Source: an uncultured Gemmataceae bacterium
Lineage (GTDB): Bacteria; Planctomycetota; Planctomycetia; Gemmatales; Gemmataceae
Direction of reading: 5' to 3'
Assembly (NCBI GenBank): GCA_937923405.1
Contig: CALDUY010000026.1
Span: forward strand, 62,001 to 126,000
DNA length: 64,000 bases
The position numbers and the translations under genes are program-made. The notes beneath the pieces are model-generated. The model was given only the letters and a program-made list of their open reading frames with translations. It searched no databases and had not been told where the DNA came from. Shown here in pieces: positions 61,842 through 64,000 of the stretch; the first letter of the stretch is position 1, and every line of letters begins with the position of its first letter.

Positions 61842-63101
61842 ATGGGTGAGAGCGTCATTCAACGAATCCATGCCCGCGAGGTTCTCGACAGCCGTGGACG
61901 ACACACGGTCGAGGTCGAAGTTCATACCTCCAACTCCGCCTGGGGCCGGGCCATCGTTCCCTCGGGAGCGAGCACCGGACGACACGAGGCGGTCGAGCTC
62001 CGCGATCCCGACTCGCGCGCCGGAGTGCGCCAGGCCGTGGCCAACGTGCTGCATCTCCTCGCTCCCGCCTTGCTAGGACAGCAAGTTACGGCCCAGCGCG
62101 ACCTCGACCGCCGGATGCTCGCACTTGATGGCACTCCGAACAAGTCGCGTCTGGGGGCCAACGCGATCCTTGGCGTCTCATTGGCCTGTGCCCATGCCGC
62201 CGCCGCCTCGCGCGGACAGCCGCTTTGGCAGTACCTCGATCGCGGGTCGGCCTGCTTGCCCTTGCCGATGGTCAACATGATCTCCGGCGGACTGCACGCG
62301 GGCGGCAACCTCGACGTGCAAGATTTTCTGCTGCTCCCGATCGGGGCACGCTCCTACTCCGAAGCGTTGGAAATGACTATCCTGGTCTATCGCGCGCTGG
62401 GACGTTTGTTGCGAGCTTTGGGCTATGAGTCGGCCCTGGTCGGCGACGAGGGCGGGTATGGACCCAAACTCCCCAGCAACGAGATGGCGCTGGATTGTCT
62501 CGTTCAGGCCATGCGGCAAGCCGGACTGCAACCCGGTCGTGATGCCGCCATCGCTTTGGATGTCGCCGCCTCACACCTGTACTCCTCTCAGGGCTATCAT
62601 CTCCGCGAGTTGGGAGAACATCCGATGGGTTCCGAGCAGTGGCTCGAGCACCTGGCCGACTGGATACGCACCTATCCGATCCTGAGCATCGAGGACGCCC
62701 TGGCCGAGGACGACTGGGCTGGCTGGCGGGAACTGACGAGCCGCTTCGGCAAACAGCTTCAGTTGGTCGGAGATGATCTCTTCGTCACCCATCCGCAACG
62801 GCTTCAGCGCGGCATTGACGAAGGCGTGGCCAATGCTGTGCTGGTCAAGGTGAATCAGATCGGCACCTTGACCGAAGCCCTCGATGTCGTTGAACAAGCT
62901 CGGCAAGCGGGCTATCGCTGTGTCGTCTCGGCCCGCTCCGGGGAGACCGAAGATCCCACGCTCGCCGACCTGGCCGTCGCCACGGGAGCCGGACAGATCA
63001 AAATCGGCAGTGTGGCTCGTAGCGAACGGCTAGCGAAGTACAATCAACTGCTGCGCATCGAGGAAACGCTGCCACGCTTCGCACCCTGGGGAACGAACTG
63101 A
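61842..63101 (+). CDS. eno: Enolase with altered active-site loop
   Basis: A 419-residue enolase, slightly shorter than usual. Metal and catalytic residues are in place: SGAST (41-45), His152 in GGLHAGGN, Glu203 in GDEGGYGP, Asp240 in ALDVAAS, Glu284 in SIEDALAEDD, Asp311 or Asp312 in VGDDLF, Lys336 in LVKVNQIG and Lys387 in IKIGS. The usual SHRSGETED reads SARSGETED, so the substrate-binding His is Ala364. It may be a weak or specialised enolase, or a paralogue. The ATG at 61842 matches the family start (VIQRIHAREVLDSRG). Its stop overlaps the next gene as TGATG. Confidence 0.9.
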   Translation: MGESVIQRIHAREVLDSRGRHTVEVEVHTSNSAWGRAIVPSGASTGRHEAVELRDPDSRAGVRQAVANVLHLLAPALLGQQVTAQRDLDRRMLALDGTPNKSRLGANAILGVSLACAHAAAASRGQPLWQYLDRGSACLPLPMVNMISGGLHAGGNLDVQDFLLLPIGARSYSEALEMTILVYRALGRLLRALGYESALVGDEGGYGPKLPSNEMALDCLVQAMRQAGLQPGRDAAIALDVAASHLYSSQGYHLRELGEHPMGSEQWLEHLADWIRTYPILSIEDALAEDDWAGWRELTSRFGKQLQLVGDDLFVTHPQRLQRGIDEGVANAVLVKVNQIGTLTEALDVVEQARQAGYRCVVSARSGETEDPTLADLAVATGAGQIKIGSVARSERLAKYNQLLRIEETLPRFAPWGTN

Positions 63102-63985
63102 TGCTGCCGCGCCAAATTCTGCGTCAGGTTCGGCGATTGCAATTTCAGGCCCGACGTGCCGTCGAAGAGTTGCTCGGCGGCGAGTATCACAGCGTCTTTC
63201 GCGGCTCGGGCATCGCCTTTGAGGAAGTGCGTGCCTATCAACCCGGAGACGACGTACGCGGCATCGACTGGAACGTCACGGCCCGGATGGGACAGCCGTT
63301 CGTTAAACGCTATATTGAAGATCGCGAAAGAACAGTAATTCTCGCTCTGGACGTATCCGGGAGTCTGGGGTTCGGCACCGCAGCGCGGAGCAAGCACGAG
63401 GTGGCCGCCGAACTCGCCGCTGTCTTGGCTTTCAGCGCCGTTACCAACAACGACCGCATCGGGTTGATGCAGTTCACCGACCAGCTCGAACATGTTTTGC
63501 CGCCACGCAAGGGGAGCAAGCACGTCCTGCGACTTTTGCGTGATGTACTCTTTTTCCAGCCGCGCTCCCGGACCACGTCGCTGACTCGCGGCCTCGATCA
63601 TCTCAATCGAGTGCTGCGTCGCCGAGCCGTTGTTTTTCTTTTCAGCGACTTTATCGATCGAAATTATGAGCAATCATTTCGTCGCACCGCCCGACGCCAT
63701 GACCTGATCGCGGTTCGTTTGAGCGACCCTCGTGAAGAGGTGCTTCCCAACGTAGGGTTGGTCGAGATCGAAGATGCCGAGTCGGGGCAACGGTTGCTGG
63801 TGGATACGTCGAACGCGGCGATGCGGGCGGCCTATGCCGATCAGGCGGCCCAGCGGCGCGAGCAGCTCAACCGCCTCGCCCGCGCTGCTCGAGTCGATCT
63901 GCTGGAGGTTGCGACGGATGGCCAACATCTGGAAGCGTTGCTCCGCTTCTTCCGCAGACGTCGGCAGAAAACACGAAGGAGATAA
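63101..63985 (+). CDS. DUF58/vWA-like protein
   Basis: A 294-residue DUF58 protein. Typical marks are GEYHSVFRGSGIAFEEVRAYQPGDDVRGIDWNVTARMGQPFVKRYIEDRE followed by the vWA metal site ALDVSGSLGFG. No membrane segments are present. These proteins are normally encoded with MoxR ATPases and aid folding or metal insertion of periplasmic or membrane complexes; a gene begins only 4 bases downstream and might be part of such a set. It is coupled by TGATG to the enolase gene, an odd pairing. Confidence 0.88.
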   Translation: MLPRQILRQVRRLQFQARRAVEELLGGEYHSVFRGSGIAFEEVRAYQPGDDVRGIDWNVTARMGQPFVKRYIEDRERTVILALDVSGSLGFGTAARSKHEVAAELAAVLAFSAVTNNDRIGLMQFTDQLEHVLPPRKGSKHVLRLLRDVLFFQPRSRTTSLTRGLDHLNRVLRRRAVVFLFSDFIDRNYEQSFRRTARRHDLIAVRLSDPREEVLPNVGLVEIEDAESGQRLLVDTSNAAMRAAYADQAAQRREQLNRLARAARVDLLEVATDGQHLEALLRFFRRRRQKTRRR

Positions 63986-63988
63986 TCC

Positions 63989-64000
63989 ATGCTCGTTGTA
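63989..64000 (+). CDS. Start of a gene cut by the window edge
   Basis: An ATG at 63989, with GGAGA 6 nt upstream and four codons visible (MLVV). By context it is likely the next member of the DUF58 operon, but too little is seen to name it. Confidence 0.4.

Noticed and set aside
1..64000. CRISPR array, prophage or integrated plasmid
   Set aside because: No regularly spaced identical repeats, integrase, transposase or phage structural gene was seen on either strand.

Overview
The window looks like chromosomal DNA of a planctomycete, most likely of the Gemmata group. Base composition is moderately GC-rich by eye. Several marker families point that way: a CSPSR-type sulfatase, a DUF1080 protein, a PEP-CTERM surface protein, a DWPQWRG-type PQQ beta-propeller protein, two TIGR03067-like proteins in tandem, a Tat-exported Gfo/Idh oxidoreductase, LL-diaminopimelate aminotransferase, and the small HCRxxxPHxxGCW family. 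No phage, plasmid or transposase gene was seen. The only mobile-looking DNA is a small non-autonomous repeat family in three copies.

Layout. 1-5.2 kb: a vWA/Ro60-like protein, then an ABC exporter operon (FtsX-type permease, lipoprotein, HlyD adaptor) that ends in a stub where an ATPase gene might be expected. 5.6-10.8 kb: sulfatase, GH140-like glycoside hydrolase and a transglutaminase-fold exported protein. 11-15.2 kb: tRNA-Gln, rex, parB, tRNA-Pro, an oxidoreductase and a UbiA-type prenyltransferase. 15.3-23 kb: lineage-specific and exported proteins, a redoxin/cytochrome/copper-monooxygenase-like fusion and a PlsC-ACP-AMP-ligase fusion. 23.2-27 kb: a GT39 membrane glycosyltransferase, an FHA-GAF-sigma54 activator and csrA.

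27.3-36.8 kb is a surface-glycan locus. A seven-gene minus-strand operon encodes a HddA-like sugar kinase, a GDP-fucose-synthase/ColC-like enzyme, a two-subunit thiamine-diphosphate E1 enzyme, a ColD-like 3-dehydratase with His instead of the PLP lysine, a B12-type radical SAM enzyme and a histidine phosphatase. Divergent from it lie a GT2 glycosyltransferase and a Wzt-like ABC ATPase. My best reading is synthesis and export of a two-carbon-branched 3,6-dideoxy sugar; this is the strongest candidate for an undescribed system here.

37-46.6 kb: PQQ propeller, peptidase E, pdxH, a ten-heme cytochrome with a membrane partner, dapL, and an operon joining an OpuC-type choline/betaine importer to a phosphatidylcholine synthase. 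46.8-64 kb: TIGR03067 pair, a small Sm-like protein, a SIS/GT87/SDR/RNase D run, a large hybrid histidine kinase, CapA, a DUF2461-McrB ATPase fusion without McrC, a pseudopilin-like protein, an enolase with an altered active-site loop, and a DUF58 protein.

The repeat family has imperfect terminal inverted repeats flanked by TA. Two of its three copies begin exactly on the TAG stop codon of the gene before them, and one of these spans precisely from the stop of dapL to the stop of the convergent pcs-like gene.
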